Below, piece by piece: positions 26,475 through 36,326 of a stretch of DNA of 64,000 nt. The position numbers and the translations under genes are program-made. This DNA comes from CAYTGR01 sp964437445 (GTDB lineage: Bacteria; Chloroflexota; Anaerolineae; B4-G1; SLSP01). Each line of letters opens with the position of its first letter. Within the stretch, counting starts at the first letter, position 1. The notes under the pieces are model-generated. The model saw only the letters and a list, made by a program, of their open reading frames with translations. It ran no database searches and was not told the DNA's origin. The stretch covers positions 1 to 64,000 of the forward strand of contig CAYTGR010000010.1 of assembly GCA_964437445.1 (NCBI GenBank). The letters are read 5' to 3'.

Positions 26475-27965
26475 TTACTCACCGGCCGGCAGCCGGCTTT
26501 CAGCATCCACCAGCTCCGTGGCGGCGGTGGCCAGCCCGATGAGCAGCCAGAAAAGCGTGACCGAGTGGTGAAAGTCCAGGCTGAAGAAGTAATGGTCTAA
26601 CGTGCCGCCGATCAACCCGCCGACGATCGCGCCATGCAGGCCGTACCAGAGCGGTTCCAGCCGGGGCAGGGCCAGCGCGGCGGCCCGGCGGCGCCAGAAG
26701 CGGACCAGTACCGTGCCTGCCACGGTCAGGAAAGCGGTCAGCCCGACCAGCCCCATTTCCTCGGCGATGAGCAGGTACATGTTGGAGACGCCGATGTAGG
26801 TGTCAATATCCGGCGCGCCGCCGAAGCCCACGCCCAGGATGGGATACCGCCGGATGAGGATGAGGGCGTCCTTGTATTCGCCCAGGCGCATTTGACTGGA
26901 GAGGTCTTGCCATTGCAAGCCCTGGACGAAGTGCACGACATAGGTTTGAGTCCAGGGAAGCAGCAGGATCAGGACCACGCCGGCGGCCAGGAGGGGCAGC
27001 AGCTTGCGGTAGCGCAAGGCGCCCAGCAACGCCACCGTCAGGGCCAGGCCGGCCATGGAACCGCGCGAGATAGTCAGCCCCAGACAGAGTCCCATGATGC
27101 CCACCAGCGGGATGAGGAAGCGGCGCGGCAGGATGGGCCGCTCGGCGAAGAGCTGCGGCACGGCCAGCGCGGTGGTGACGTTTAACAGGCTGCCCAGCAC
27201 GTTGGGGTCAACAGAGGTGGAGGTGGCCCGCTGCATGAGCGAGGGGTCGTCGCGGATGAAGCGCAAGACGTTAGCGCCGACGGGGTAGCCGAAGCGCCCC
27301 AGCGCCGAGAGCAGCGTGATGGTCAGCTCATCGGGCAGGAAGTAGAGGACGATCCCCAGCGCCGCCGCCGCGGAAGCGGTCAGGATCAGCGCGCGGGTCA
27401 GCCGCTCCAGGCGGCCCACCTCGCGCACGGTGTTGACCACCAGATAGAAGAGCGCGATGCTGAGCAGCACTTCGGCGAAGTGGCGCACGATATAGCTGGT
27501 GACGGCGCTATGAGAGAGGCCGGCGACAAACGACCCGATGGCCAGCAGCATGAAGGCGAGCACCGGGCCGCCGACCGGGGTGGCGACCGGTTTCCAGGTG
27601 CGGTTGAGCGCGACGGGGGCCAGCCAGGCGAAGAAGAGCGCCCCCAACGCGCCATCCAGGAAGGTGGGCTTGAAGCCGACCTGGATCGGCAGCGCGGCGA
27701 AGGGGAGCAGCGTGACGATCCCTAAGACGCCCCAGAAGGCGATCTCCAGGTTGCGCAGAATCCAGACCAGATAGCCCAGCGCCGCTACCAGAGCCATGAC
27801 CGGCAGGGGGCCAACCTCGGCGATCAGCCAGCCGCCACCGATTCCGCCGGCGGTAGCCAGCAGGGCGGCCAGCGCAATCACCGCCCACTGTTGGTGCAAG
27901 AACGACCGGGCGGCGCGCGAGAGATTTGCCCACCAATTGTTCAGAAAAGTCCGTTGGTTTTCCAT
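26475..27965 (-). CDS. O-antigen ligase/polymerase family membrane protein
   Basis: The protein of 496 residues has about twelve membrane helices and a large loop before the last helices. The Wzy_C-type core lies around GLTISRGSMAGLALTVALLGALRYRK, and RYPILGVGFGGAPD is followed by the conserved MYLLIAEEMGLVG segment. Such proteins polymerise or transfer surface polysaccharide. No glycosyltransferase cluster lies nearby. ATG 27965 is chosen; a GTG five codons earlier (27980) sits only about seven bases from the predicted transcription start. Confidence in the family is high, in the precise substrate none. Confidence 0.85.
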   Translation of the reverse strand: MENQRTFLNNWWANLSRAARSFLHQQWAVIALAALLATAGGIGGGWLIAEVGPLPVMALVAALGYLVWILRNLEIAFWGVLGIVTLLPFAALPIQVGFKPTFLDGALGALFFAWLAPVALNRTWKPVATPVGGPVLAFMLLAIGSFVAGLSHSAVTSYIVRHFAEVLLSIALFYLVVNTVREVGRLERLTRALILTASAAAALGIVLYFLPDELTITLLSALGRFGYPVGANVLRFIRDDPSLMQRATSTSVDPNVLGSLLNVTTALAVPQLFAERPILPRRFLIPLVGIMGLCLGLTISRGSMAGLALTVALLGALRYRKLLPLLAAGVVLILLLPWTQTYVVHFVQGLQWQDLSSQMRLGEYKDALILIRRYPILGVGFGGAPDIDTYIGVSNMYLLIAEEMGLVGLTAFLTVAGTVLVRFWRRRAAALALPRLEPLWYGLHGAIVGGLIGGTLDHYFFSLDFHHSVTLFWLLIGLATAATELVDAESRLPAGE

Positions 27966-27993
27966 AAGATTGAAGCTCACTTGTGCCTGCCGA

Positions 27994-28021
27994 ATTATAC
28001 CTTGCCAGTAGTTTGCGTCAA
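27994..28021 (-). promoter_or_regulatory. Promoter of the O-antigen ligase-like gene
   Basis: On the minus strand TTGACG (28016-28021), a 16-base spacer and TATAAT (27994-27999). Confidence 0.7.
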
Positions 28022-28117
28022 GGTTGGTTTTGATTTAATTGACGGACTTGCAAATATCCAAAAATTGTGGTAACCTGTGAGAGAATTTAAACTTACCTCA
28101 GCTGCAAGGGGGTTCCA

Positions 28118-29182
28118 ATGGGCCTGCTGATCAACGTGATGACCTTCTTACAAAAACGCAAGACGTTAGTGCTGTTTGTGGGCGGTCTGTTAGTGGGGTT
28201 GCTTCTGGGCCTGCTGTTTGCCTGGGTGGTCTGGCCTGTGCAATGGGAAAACGCGGCCCCGGGGCACTTGCGGGCCGATTATCAACGCTACTACCTCCGC
28301 TGTGTGGCCGATGAATACCTTGCCAGCGGTGATGTTGGAGCCATGCAACGGCACTTGGGATTGGATCTGAAGGCCAAACAGAACCCCTGGGTCAAAACAC
28401 CGGCGCTGCTGGGGACCGCCATGGATTCGGCGGCTCAGGAATACAGCGACCGTGCGCCCATCTTCCAACAACTCAAGGGGATGGTCGCCGCGCCGCTGGC
28501 GACTGCTGGGGTCACCCCGGCGGCCGGGACCACGCCGCAGCCCACCGGCGGTGGAAAATTGCCCATTACCACTATCTGCGGGCTGCTCCTGGTGGTCTTT
28601 GCGCTGGTCGTCGGCGCTTATTTCTTGATCACCCGCCAGCGCGCGGCCAAGAAACCGGCCCCGGCGCGTAAGCCAGCGGCTCCCGGGCCGGCGGGTGAAG
28701 CGCCGCTTGTGCCGGAAGAGGCCCGGGGCGGCGAACCGGAACCGGTCACCTCGTTTATGGCTAATTACGTGTTAGGCGATGATTATTTTGATCCTTCGTT
28801 CAGCATTGAGGTGGGGCCTGACTTCCTGGGTGAGTGCGGTGTCGGCGTCTCTGAGACCATCGGGGTTGCCGATCCGAAGAAAGTGACCGCTTTTGAGGTC
28901 TGGTTGTTTGACAAGAGCGACATTCGCACTATCACCACGGTGGTGGCCAGCGAATATGCGTTCAATGATCCGGCTTTGCAGGCCAAGTTGGCCCCCAAAG
29001 GGGAAATCGTGCTGGCGAAGCCCGGCGCTGAGGTGGTCTTGGAAACCTCCGCGTTGCGGGTGCGGGCCATCATCAGGGCGGTGGATTACGCCCAGGGCAA
29101 TCTGCCGCCCGGCAGCTTCTTCCAACGCCTCAGCCTGGAGCTGCGGGCCTGGGTTAAATCTAATCCGCAGCCGCCGGCTTGA
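28118..29182 (+). CDS. Two-helix membrane protein of unknown function
   Basis: I do not recognise this 354-residue protein. It has a membrane helix at about 16-40 and an external domain of about 100 residues, including ADYQRYYLRCVADEYLASGD. A Thr/Pro-rich linker, a second helix (about 148-172), an Ala/Pro/Lys-rich linker and a cytoplasmic C-terminal domain of about 140 residues (FDPSFSIEVGPDFLGECGVGV onwards) follow. The ATG follows AAGGGGG. It is monocistronic, with a terminator after it. The layout suggests a structural or signalling membrane protein. Confidence 0.75.
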   Translation: MGLLINVMTFLQKRKTLVLFVGGLLVGLLLGLLFAWVVWPVQWENAAPGHLRADYQRYYLRCVADEYLASGDVGAMQRHLGLDLKAKQNPWVKTPALLGTAMDSAAQEYSDRAPIFQQLKGMVAAPLATAGVTPAAGTTPQPTGGGKLPITTICGLLLVVFALVVGAYFLITRQRAAKKPAPARKPAAPGPAGEAPLVPEEARGGEPEPVTSFMANYVLGDDYFDPSFSIEVGPDFLGECGVGVSETIGVADPKKVTAFEVWLFDKSDIRTITTVVASEYAFNDPALQAKLAPKGEIVLAKPGAEVVLETSALRVRAIIRAVDYAQGNLPPGSFFQRLSLELRAWVKSNPQPPA

Positions 29183-29210
29183 GCTCGGGCGCTGCCAGTT
29201 GGAGGGGTGG

Positions 29211-29241
29211 AAGGGTGACTACCTGGTAGTCACCCTTTTTC
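29211..29241 (+). terminator. Rho-independent terminator
   Basis: Perfect 13-base arms (29211-29223 and 29225-29237), almost without a loop, are followed by a T-run. It ends the transcript of the two-helix membrane protein. The rest of 29183-29473 holds only a -10 box near its end. Confidence 0.75.
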
Positions 29242-29443
29242 TATCACGCTGCCCTGACAGGACTTTCTGCGTTGACTTCACAGTGAATCCCCTCCCCTCA
29301 CGGAGAGAAGGCGATTTTCTATATCGTCATCTTCCCTGTCCCCGCTTTGCGGGTAAACAGGGGGAATTTTTTTTATCGCCGAGGAGCAATTTTGCCCAGA
29401 TGCGTAAGCCCTGGCGACAAAACGGCCAAATTGGTAATTAAGG

Positions 29444-29449
29444 TATAAT
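29444..29449 (+). promoter_or_regulatory. -10 box of the 1416-residue kinase
   Basis: TATAAT lies 25 bases before the GTG start. No good -35 is seen. Confidence 0.4.
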
Positions 29450-29473
29450 AGTGGTATTAAAATAAGGGCAACC

Positions 29474-32400
29474 GTGCCGGCCGCGACTGCTCAGGAAGGG
29501 GACTTGTCGTTGCCGGGGCTGATCGTTGGGGATTTTCTCATGTCCGAACTTATGATGGAGGATGAGCACAAGACCAGAGAGCAGCTCCTGGCCGAGCTGC
29601 ACGCTTTGCGTCGCCAGGTGGCTGACCTGGAGCGAGTGGCCGCTGAGAGTTGTCAGGCCGAGATGGCGTTGCGGGAAAGCGAAACACGCCACCGCCTGCT
29701 GCTGGACAGTATCCGGACCCCGGTGCTGGCGCTCCAACGCGATCTGACTATCCTCTATTGTAACCACGAATATGCAGCCCGCGCGGGCTGCTCAACCGAA
29801 CTGGCCGGGCGCAGCGCCCTGGCAGTGTTCTCCGATTTTAAGGACAGCAAATTGCATCAGACCTGCCTGGAGGTCATCAAGACAGGCCGGGCGCGCCTGT
29901 TGGAGGAACGCCGGCAAGAGGATTACCTCAAGAGTTGGGTTTATCCTACCCCCTGGGGCGTGTTGATCATCACGGAAGATGTCAGTCAGACCAAACGTAT
30001 AGAACAGGCCTTGTGGGAAAGCCAGGAGCTGCTGTGGGCACTCATCAATGCCAACCCCTTTGTCGTTTTTCTGCTGGATAAAGAGGGAAACATCCTGATG
30101 GCCAACGAAGCTCTGGCCCGTAGCCTGGGTTGTAGCGTGAACGAGGTCATCGGCGCGCCAATCCGCGCCTGGTTGCCGGCGGAACTCGTCGCCCTGAGCC
30201 GCCAGTATGCCCAAGAAGTGATACGCACCCAACGTCCGGCACACTTTGAATGCACTTATCAACGGCGGGCCCTGGACATTTCCGTCCATCCCCTGGTAGA
30301 CCCGGACGGGCAGGTGACGCGGCTGGCGGTTTTCAGCCAGGATATCACCGAGCGAAAACAGGCCGAGGAGGCCCGACGCATGAGCGAGGAGCAGCTCCAC
30401 CGGCTGGCTCAGAGCACCGAGGATATCATCGTCATCCAGGATTTGACCGGCAGGTATCTTTATTATAACGGCGTCCCGCAATATGGTCTGGCTGTGGATG
30501 AGGTGGTGGGTAAAACTCCCTTTGATCTTTTTGATCCGCCCCTGGCGGCTCAGATCGTCGCGGACGTGCGCACGGTGGCCGAGCAGGGCGAGACGCTCAC
30601 CGTAGAGCGGTCTATGGATTGGCGGGGCAGGCATTTCCAGTTTGTCGACCGCAAATACCCGGTTCGCGATGCGCAGGGGCAGATCATAGCCGTGGGGACG
30701 ATGTGCCGTAACGTGACGGAGCAGTACCAGACGGAAGCCGCGCTACGGGAGAGCGAGAGCCGTTTCCATGCGATTTTTGATTGGGTCGGGATTGGGATGG
30801 CGTTGACCGACCTGCAGGGGCATCTCATTCAAACCAATCCGGCCCTGCAAAAGATGCTGAGTTATCAGCCCGGTGAATTGCTTGGCCGGCCGTTGAGCGC
30901 TCTCCTCCATCCCCAGGAGCGAGGGAGCTGCTGGCAACAAATTGAAGAGTTCTTGCGTGGCGAGCGAGCAGAGCTGGATGAGTTTGAGGTGCGCGCTCTG
31001 TGCAAGGATGGTCAGGCGGTTTGGACCTCGCTCACCATGTCGGTCATTCGGGACGTCAACGGCGAGCCGCGTTACGGTTTGGGGATGATAGAAGATATCA
31101 GCGCCCGCAAGCAGGCGGAGGCGGCCCTGCGGATGCAGCGCCGGGGACTCAGCTTGCTGAGCCGGGTCGCGCAGGCTTTTATCTCCACGCTGGACCTGGA
31201 TCGGGTCCTGTCCATCGTGCTGGAGGAAGTGTGTCGGGTGCTCAATGTGGCCGCTTCGTCCATCTGGCTGGTGGAACCGGACACCGGCGACCTGGTCTGC
31301 CGCCAGGTGACCGGCCCTCAGAGCAGCGTGGTGCGCGGTTGGCGGCTGGGCCGGAATCAGGGCCTGGTGGGACAGGTAGTCCACACCGGTGAGAGCCTCG
31401 TCGTTTCCGATGCTACCACCCATCCCCATCATTTTAAGACCATCAATGAGAAGACCGGGCTGGAATTGCGCTCCATCCTCAGCATGCCGCTGCGGATTAA
31501 AGATACCGTGATCGGCGTGTTGCAGGTGGTGGATACTGTGGCGGACCGCTTTGACGCCGGCGATCTGGCGTTGTTGGAGCCGTTGGCGGCGTCGGCGGCG
31601 ATTGCCATTGAGAACGGCCGGCTCTTTGAACAGGCCCGGCGCGAGCTTGAAGAACGCCGGCAGGCCGAGGAAGCCCTGCGGCACCAGCTCGCCATGGAGG
31701 AGCTGGTGACCACGATCTCCACCCGGTTCATCAACCTTTCGCCCGGTGAAGTGGACCGCGAGATTCAGCGCACTCTCCAGGCAATCGGCGAATTTGTCCG
31801 CATTGATCACAGTTTTGTTCACTTGCTCACCGCCGACGGCCGGCAGTTGGAACAGACTTACACCTGGTATGCCCCGGCAGTCACCTCTGACGCCGTGGTT
31901 GATCTCTCCAACCCGGCGTTTGAATGGTCCCGCGGGCAGCTCCGCCAGGGGCGGATGCTATACATCTCTCACCTGGACCGGTTGCCGCCGGCGGCCGGCC
32001 CGGAAAAAGCCGCCTGGCAGGCCCAGGGCATTTGTGGCGTGTTGATCATACCGTTGCTGTTGGGCAAGCAACTGGTGGGGTATCTGGGGGTCGGCGCGCT
32101 GCGCCCGGACCGGCTCTGGCAACCGGGAGACCTGGCGCTCTTTAAACTCGTCTCCGAAGTCCTGGTGAATGTCCTGGTGCGCCAGCGAGCGGTGTTAGCC
32201 TTACATGAAAGCGAGCGTTTTCTGCAGAACATCTTTGACGCCATTCAGGACGGCATCAGCGTTTTGGACCGGGATATGCACATCGTGCGGGCCAATCGCA
32301 CGATGGAGAGTTGGTATCCTCACCTCTTGCCGCTGGAGGGCCGGTGCTGTTTTGAGGCCTACCATGGCCGGACCGAGCGCTGTATCGCCTGCCCGGCCAT

Positions 32401-33724
32401 TCAGGCGTTAGCGCAGGGGGCCATGCAACGCGCGGTCATGCCGCGGGGGGCTCCGGCCGACCGGCGAGGCTGGCTGGAGGTTTATGCCTTCCCTTTGTTA
32501 GATGCCGCCGGTCAGGCCACCGGCGTGGTAGAATATATACGTGACATTACCGACCGGGTTCAGGCGGAGGAATCCTTGCGGGTCTACGCCAGCCGCTTGC
32601 GCCTGCAACACGAGATTGATCGCGCTATCCTGGCGGCGCAGTTGCCCCGTGAGATTGCGCAAGCGGCCGTGCGGCGGCTGCGGCACGTCTTTCCCTGTCG
32701 GCGGGTCAGTCTGGTGGAATTTACCGCTCGCGGCGGAGCGGCCCGGGTGCTGGCGACCGACGCCGATGGTGAGACCCGGTTTGGCACCGGCCTGTTGATC
32801 CCGCGCGACGTATTTCACACGGGAATGTTGCGTCAGGGCCGGGTGGAGGTGGTGGCGGACATGACAGGAGGCTCAACCTCTACGGCACTGGAGGCGGCGC
32901 TGTGTGCGGACGGCATCCAGGCCTATCTTAACGTGCCGCTGGTGGCCCAGGGCGATCTGATCGGGCTGTTGAATCTGGGGGCTGATTCCAAGGAGATCTT
33001 CACCCAGGAGGTAATTGACATCGCTACCGAGGTGGCGGCCTCCCTCGCGGTGGCCCTGCGCCAGGCCCGGCTGTACGAGCAGACTTTGCAGGACGCTCAG
33101 ACCAAAGCCGACCTGCTGAAAGAGGTCAACCACCGGGTCAAGAACAACCTGACGGCAATCGTCGGTCTGTTGTATGCCGAAGAACGGTATGCCCCGGCCG
33201 AAGGGCGCGCTTACATTGAGGCGGCCATGGGCCGGCTCACCCAGCGCATTGGGGGATTGCTGGAAGTGCACAACATGCTCTCCCAATCGGAGTGGGGACC
33301 CTTGCCGCTGAGTGAGCTGGCCGCGCAAATCATCGCCGCGGCGCTCAAAGTGCTCTCGCCGGACCAGCAGGCCCGGGTGGAAATCCTGTCTTCGGAGATT
33401 GAGGTGTCGCCACGCCAGGCCAGCAATCTGGCGTTGGTGATCCATGAACTGGTGACCAACACGCTCAAATATGCCTGGAACGGGCGAAAGGCCATTTACA
33501 TCCAGGTGGCTATGGCGTTGGAGGGCGATACCATCCGGCTGGAATACCGCGATGATGGGCCGGGGTATCCTGAGGATGTTTTGACCTTGCGGCGCTACAA
33601 CGTGGGCATCTACCTGATCCGTCGCCTGGTCACCACTTCTCTGCGTGGCACATTGCAGCTTGCCAACCACAACGGGGCAGTGACGACTCTCTATATCAGA
33701 ACCGAGGAAAGGAACCTGACATGA
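29474..33724 (+). CDS. Cytoplasmic multi-PAS/GAF sensor kinase with HisKA_2 domain
   Basis: The 1416-residue protein has no membrane segment. It carries four successive PAS domains (about 65-555), two GAF domains (about 565-905), a further PAS (915-1035) with a Cys-containing segment GRTERCIACPAIQ, and another GAF (1045-1200). A HisKA_2 domain follows, with the phospho-acceptor His1220 in KEVNHRVKNN, then HATPase_c. HisKA_2 kinases often signal to stand-alone receivers. The stop overlaps the start of the next gene (ATGA), so the two are translated together. An ATG at 29540 after GGGGA is an alternative start. Confidence 0.9.
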   Translation: MPAATAQEGDLSLPGLIVGDFLMSELMMEDEHKTREQLLAELHALRRQVADLERVAAESCQAEMALRESETRHRLLLDSIRTPVLALQRDLTILYCNHEYAARAGCSTELAGRSALAVFSDFKDSKLHQTCLEVIKTGRARLLEERRQEDYLKSWVYPTPWGVLIITEDVSQTKRIEQALWESQELLWALINANPFVVFLLDKEGNILMANEALARSLGCSVNEVIGAPIRAWLPAELVALSRQYAQEVIRTQRPAHFECTYQRRALDISVHPLVDPDGQVTRLAVFSQDITERKQAEEARRMSEEQLHRLAQSTEDIIVIQDLTGRYLYYNGVPQYGLAVDEVVGKTPFDLFDPPLAAQIVADVRTVAEQGETLTVERSMDWRGRHFQFVDRKYPVRDAQGQIIAVGTMCRNVTEQYQTEAALRESESRFHAIFDWVGIGMALTDLQGHLIQTNPALQKMLSYQPGELLGRPLSALLHPQERGSCWQQIEEFLRGERAELDEFEVRALCKDGQAVWTSLTMSVIRDVNGEPRYGLGMIEDISARKQAEAALRMQRRGLSLLSRVAQAFISTLDLDRVLSIVLEEVCRVLNVAASSIWLVEPDTGDLVCRQVTGPQSSVVRGWRLGRNQGLVGQVVHTGESLVVSDATTHPHHFKTINEKTGLELRSILSMPLRIKDTVIGVLQVVDTVADRFDAGDLALLEPLAASAAIAIENGRLFEQARRELEERRQAEEALRHQLAMEELVTTISTRFINLSPGEVDREIQRTLQAIGEFVRIDHSFVHLLTADGRQLEQTYTWYAPAVTSDAVVDLSNPAFEWSRGQLRQGRMLYISHLDRLPPAAGPEKAAWQAQGICGVLIIPLLLGKQLVGYLGVGALRPDRLWQPGDLALFKLVSEVLVNVLVRQRAVLALHESERFLQNIFDAIQDGISVLDRDMHIVRANRTMESWYPHLLPLEGRCCFEAYHGRTERCIACPAIQALAQGAMQRAVMPRGAPADRRGWLEVYAFPLLDAAGQATGVVEYIRDITDRVQAEESLRVYASRLRLQHEIDRAILAAQLPREIAQAAVRRLRHVFPCRRVSLVEFTARGGAARVLATDADGETRFGTGLLIPRDVFHTGMLRQGRVEVVADMTGGSTSTALEAALCADGIQAYLNVPLVAQGDLIGLLNLGADSKEIFTQEVIDIATEVAASLAVALRQARLYEQTLQDAQTKADLLKEVNHRVKNNLTAIVGLLYAEERYAPAEGRAYIEAAMGRLTQRIGGLLEVHNMLSQSEWGPLPLSELAAQIIAAALKVLSPDQQARVEILSSEIEVSPRQASNLALVIHELVTNTLKYAWNGRKAIYIQVAMALEGDTIRLEYRDDGPGYPEDVLTLRRYNVGIYLIRRLVTTSLRGTLQLANHNGAVTTLYIRTEERNLT

Positions 33725-34806
33725 AAACAGAACCATCTACTATTCGGGTTCTGATTGCCGATGACGATGCTATGGTTTGTGAAGTGATCCAACGGCTGTT
33801 GGAGCGCAGCGGCTATGACGTCGTGGGGGAAGCGGCGGACGGCCGCCAGGCGGTTGAATTGACCCATTCCTTGCATCCTGATGTGGTCCTGCTGGATCTC
33901 AAGATGCCTGAAATGGATGGGATCACCGCCGCCCGCCAGATCCAGAAACGCTGCCCTACCCCGGTGGTGGTCCTGACCGCTTACGACCCGCCGGAACTGG
34001 TCCGGCAGGCCAGCGCTGCCGGTGTGGGCGCTTTTCTGTTGAAGCCGCCCGACGCCCGCCAGCTGGAGCGGGCGATCACCATTGCCATGGCACGCCATGC
34101 CGATTTGATGGAACTGCGCCGTCTTGGCGCCGATTTGGATGCCTATGCCGATGCGGTCGCGCACGATTTGAAGAACCCGCTGACTTTAGTCATGGGGTTC
34201 ACCGAATTGTTGGTGGAGGATTTGGACCATCGGCCGCCCGCTGAATTGCGTGAATATCTCCAGCGGATCATGTACAGTACCTCCAAGATGAATAACATTA
34301 TAGAGGGCCTGCTCTGGTTGGCCCGCGCGCGTGGGGAGACCATCCGCCGCCGCCCCCTGGATATGGCGACGATTGTGACCGAGGCCCAGCGGCGGTTGGC
34401 GCGCATGATTACGGAGCACCAGGCCGAGATCCACCTGCCGGCCGAGTGGCCGCCGGCGCTGGGCCATGCCCTGGGCGTGGAAGAGGTCTGGGTCAACTAC
34501 CTCACGAACGCGATTGAGTACGGCGGTCACCCGCCCATTGTGGAACTCGGTGGTGAAGTAGAGGCGGGGGGCATGGTGCGCTTTTGGGTCAAAGACAACG
34601 GCTCTGGTATCTCGCCGGAGGTGCAGGCCGCGCTCTTTAACCCGCCGACCCTGTTCAGCGATAATCGGGTCAAAGGGCATGGGGTGGGGCTGCTGATCGT
34701 CAAACGGATTGTGGAAAAGATTGGTGGCCAGGTGGGGATGCAGAGCGAAGTGGGCCATGGCAGCCTCTTTTACTTTACTCTGCCGGGCGCTGGTCGCCCA
34801 ACATGA
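33721..34806 (+). CDS. Receiver-histidine kinase hybrid (REC-HisKA-HATPase)
   Basis: In this 361-residue protein residues 8-122 are a receiver domain (acidic 14-16, phospho-acceptor Asp59, Lys108). A HisKA domain with His148 in AVAHDLKNP and an HATPase_c domain with VEEVWVNYLTNAIEYGG and GHGVGLLIVKRIVEKIGG follow. It overlaps the preceding kinase by four bases (ATGA). The order receiver-then-kinase suggests the upstream kinase phosphorylates Asp59 and thereby tunes a second kinase. No DNA-binding output is attached. Its catalytic half closely resembles the end of the kinase at 51777. Confidence 0.9.
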   Translation: MKTEPSTIRVLIADDDAMVCEVIQRLLERSGYDVVGEAADGRQAVELTHSLHPDVVLLDLKMPEMDGITAARQIQKRCPTPVVVLTAYDPPELVRQASAAGVGAFLLKPPDARQLERAITIAMARHADLMELRRLGADLDAYADAVAHDLKNPLTLVMGFTELLVEDLDHRPPAELREYLQRIMYSTSKMNNIIEGLLWLARARGETIRRRPLDMATIVTEAQRRLARMITEHQAEIHLPAEWPPALGHALGVEEVWVNYLTNAIEYGGHPPIVELGGEVEAGGMVRFWVKDNGSGISPEVQAALFNPPTLFSDNRVKGHGVGLLIVKRIVEKIGGQVGMQSEVGHGSLFYFTLPGAGRPT

Positions 34807-34820
34807 GGCCTTTACATTAA

Positions 34821-34858
34821 AAGATAAAGGGGGGATTTAAAAGTCCCCCCTTTATCTT
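34821..34858. terminator. Hairpin after the two-kinase operon
   Basis: A perfect 15-base stem (34821-34835 with 34844-34858) has an eight-base loop. It lacks a long T-run after the stem but the right arm ends TTTATCTT. Confidence 0.6.
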
Positions 34859-34900
34859 GCCCCCCGGTATTGCAACGCACGCTTCCACGCATTTTGCTGG

Positions 34901-34928
34901 TTGACAGCCTCCCCATTGAGCGTATAAT
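34901..34928 (+). promoter_or_regulatory. Promoter of the ROK regulator
   Basis: TTGACA (34901-34906), a 16-base spacer and TATAAT (34923-34928) form an all-consensus pair 54 bases before the start codon. Confidence 0.85.
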
Positions 34929-34981
34929 AAGAGAGATTTAATTTTTCCCCTTATTTAATTAATTCGCTCACAGGAGAAAAA

Positions 34982-36214
34982 ATGGCCACCCGACCCATGT
35001 TGGTAGGTAGCAGCTCGGCGACGATCAAATCCCATAATTTGCAGGCTATTCTGTATGCCTTATTGCGCCAGGAGCCGATCTCGCGGGTCCGGCTGGCGCA
35101 GCTGACCGGGCTCTCTACCACCACCATCACCAACCTGATCGCCGAGCTGCTGGCGCAGGGACTGGTGGCCGAAGAGGGGCTGGAGGAGACCGAAGAGCCG
35201 CGCAGTGTGGGCCGTCCCCGGACGGCGCTGCGCTTGGTGGCAGATGCGCGCGCGGTGCTGGGGGTGCACATCGGGGTGGGGCGGATTTACCTGGCGCTTA
35301 CCGATCTGCGCGGGCGGCCTCAGGATTGTGTCACCTGGGAGCACGCGGTGGAGCAATCGCCTGAAGCGGTGCTGGAGGAGGTGGCCCGCCGTGCGACGGA
35401 GCTGGTGGTCCGCAACGGGCGGGAAGCGCGCGCGGTGCTGGGGGTCGGCGTGGGGGCTTCGGGCCTGGTAGACCCTGAGACCGGCATCAACCTTTTTGCG
35501 CCCAACCTCGGCTGGCACGATGTCGCTATTCGCTACCAACTGGCAGCCCGGTTGCCCTGGCCGGTCTGCGTGGATAACAATGTGCGGGCGATGGCGCTGG
35601 GGGAGGCGCTGTTCGGCGCGGGACAGGCGGTCAACGTGATGGCATTCGTCTACGCGCGGGTGGGGGTGGGGGCCGGCTTTGTCGTCGGCGGGGAACCCTA
35701 TGCCGGCAGCGGCGCGGGGGCCGGTGAGATCGGCCACACGACGCTGATCGCCGAAGGCGGCGAGCTCTGTCGCTGCGGTAACACCGGTTGCCTGGAGACC
35801 TTAGTCTCCGAAGCCACGTTGATCCGCCGGGCGGAGGCGCGCGCTGCACAGGAGCCGACCGGGATCCTGGCGGCCTGCCTGCGGACCGGGGAAGGCTTGC
35901 CGGTGGAGCGGCTCCTGGCCGCGGCTCGCGCCGGGGATGAGGCAGCCCGCGCGATCTTGCGTGATGCGGCGCACTACATGGGCATTGCTTTGGCGAATCT
36001 GGTCAATGTGCTCAACCCGGAGTTGATTGTGCTGGGCGGGCTGTTTGCGCAGGGGCAGGACTTGTTGTTGCCGGAGGCTGAGGCGACCATGCGGCAGCGG
36101 GCGTTTGCTCATTTGGGCGACCGGGTGCAGGTTCGCCCGGCGACGTTTGGGCGGCAGGCCGGCGTGATCGGCGCGGCGGCGCTTGCGCTGCGGCAGTTCT
36201 TCTACCAGCAATAG
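34982..36214 (+). CDS. ROK-family transcriptional regulator (NagC/XylR type)
   Basis: The 410-residue protein has a winged helix-turn-helix (about 15-75: PISRVRLAQLTGLSTTTITNL) and a ROK sugar-kinase-like domain. The latter shows GVGASGLVDPETG, the zinc motif CRCGNTGCLE preceded by GEIGHT, and LNPELIVLGG. The ATG follows AGGAGA. It stands first in a plus-strand series of sugar genes (36.3-48.3 kb), so it is the likely regulator of that locus, with a hexose or sulfo-hexose derivative as candidate effector. Confidence 0.92.
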   Translation: MATRPMLVGSSSATIKSHNLQAILYALLRQEPISRVRLAQLTGLSTTTITNLIAELLAQGLVAEEGLEETEEPRSVGRPRTALRLVADARAVLGVHIGVGRIYLALTDLRGRPQDCVTWEHAVEQSPEAVLEEVARRATELVVRNGREARAVLGVGVGASGLVDPETGINLFAPNLGWHDVAIRYQLAARLPWPVCVDNNVRAMALGEALFGAGQAVNVMAFVYARVGVGAGFVVGGEPYAGSGAGAGEIGHTTLIAEGGELCRCGNTGCLETLVSEATLIRRAEARAAQEPTGILAACLRTGEGLPVERLLAAARAGDEAARAILRDAAHYMGIALANLVNVLNPELIVLGGLFAQGQDLLLPEAEATMRQRAFAHLGDRVQVRPATFGRQAGVIGAAALALRQFFYQQ

Positions 36215-36215
36215 G

Positions 36216-36308
36216 AGACCACGGACCACGGACGACAGACCACCTTTATCACGTTTCACGCTTCACGTTTCACGTCTCACGTTTCACGTTTTACGTCTCA
36301 CGCTTCAC
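36216..36308. repeat. Adjacent GACSACR and CGTTTCA heptamer arrays
   Basis: A GACSACR array (36216-36242) starts two bases after the ROK stop codon. Eight units of the CGTTTCA type (36251-36308), the reverse complement of the CGTGARA family, follow directly. Together they fill the gap to the isomerase gene. Confidence 0.8.
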
Positions 36309-36326
36309 ATCTACAACGAGGATAGG

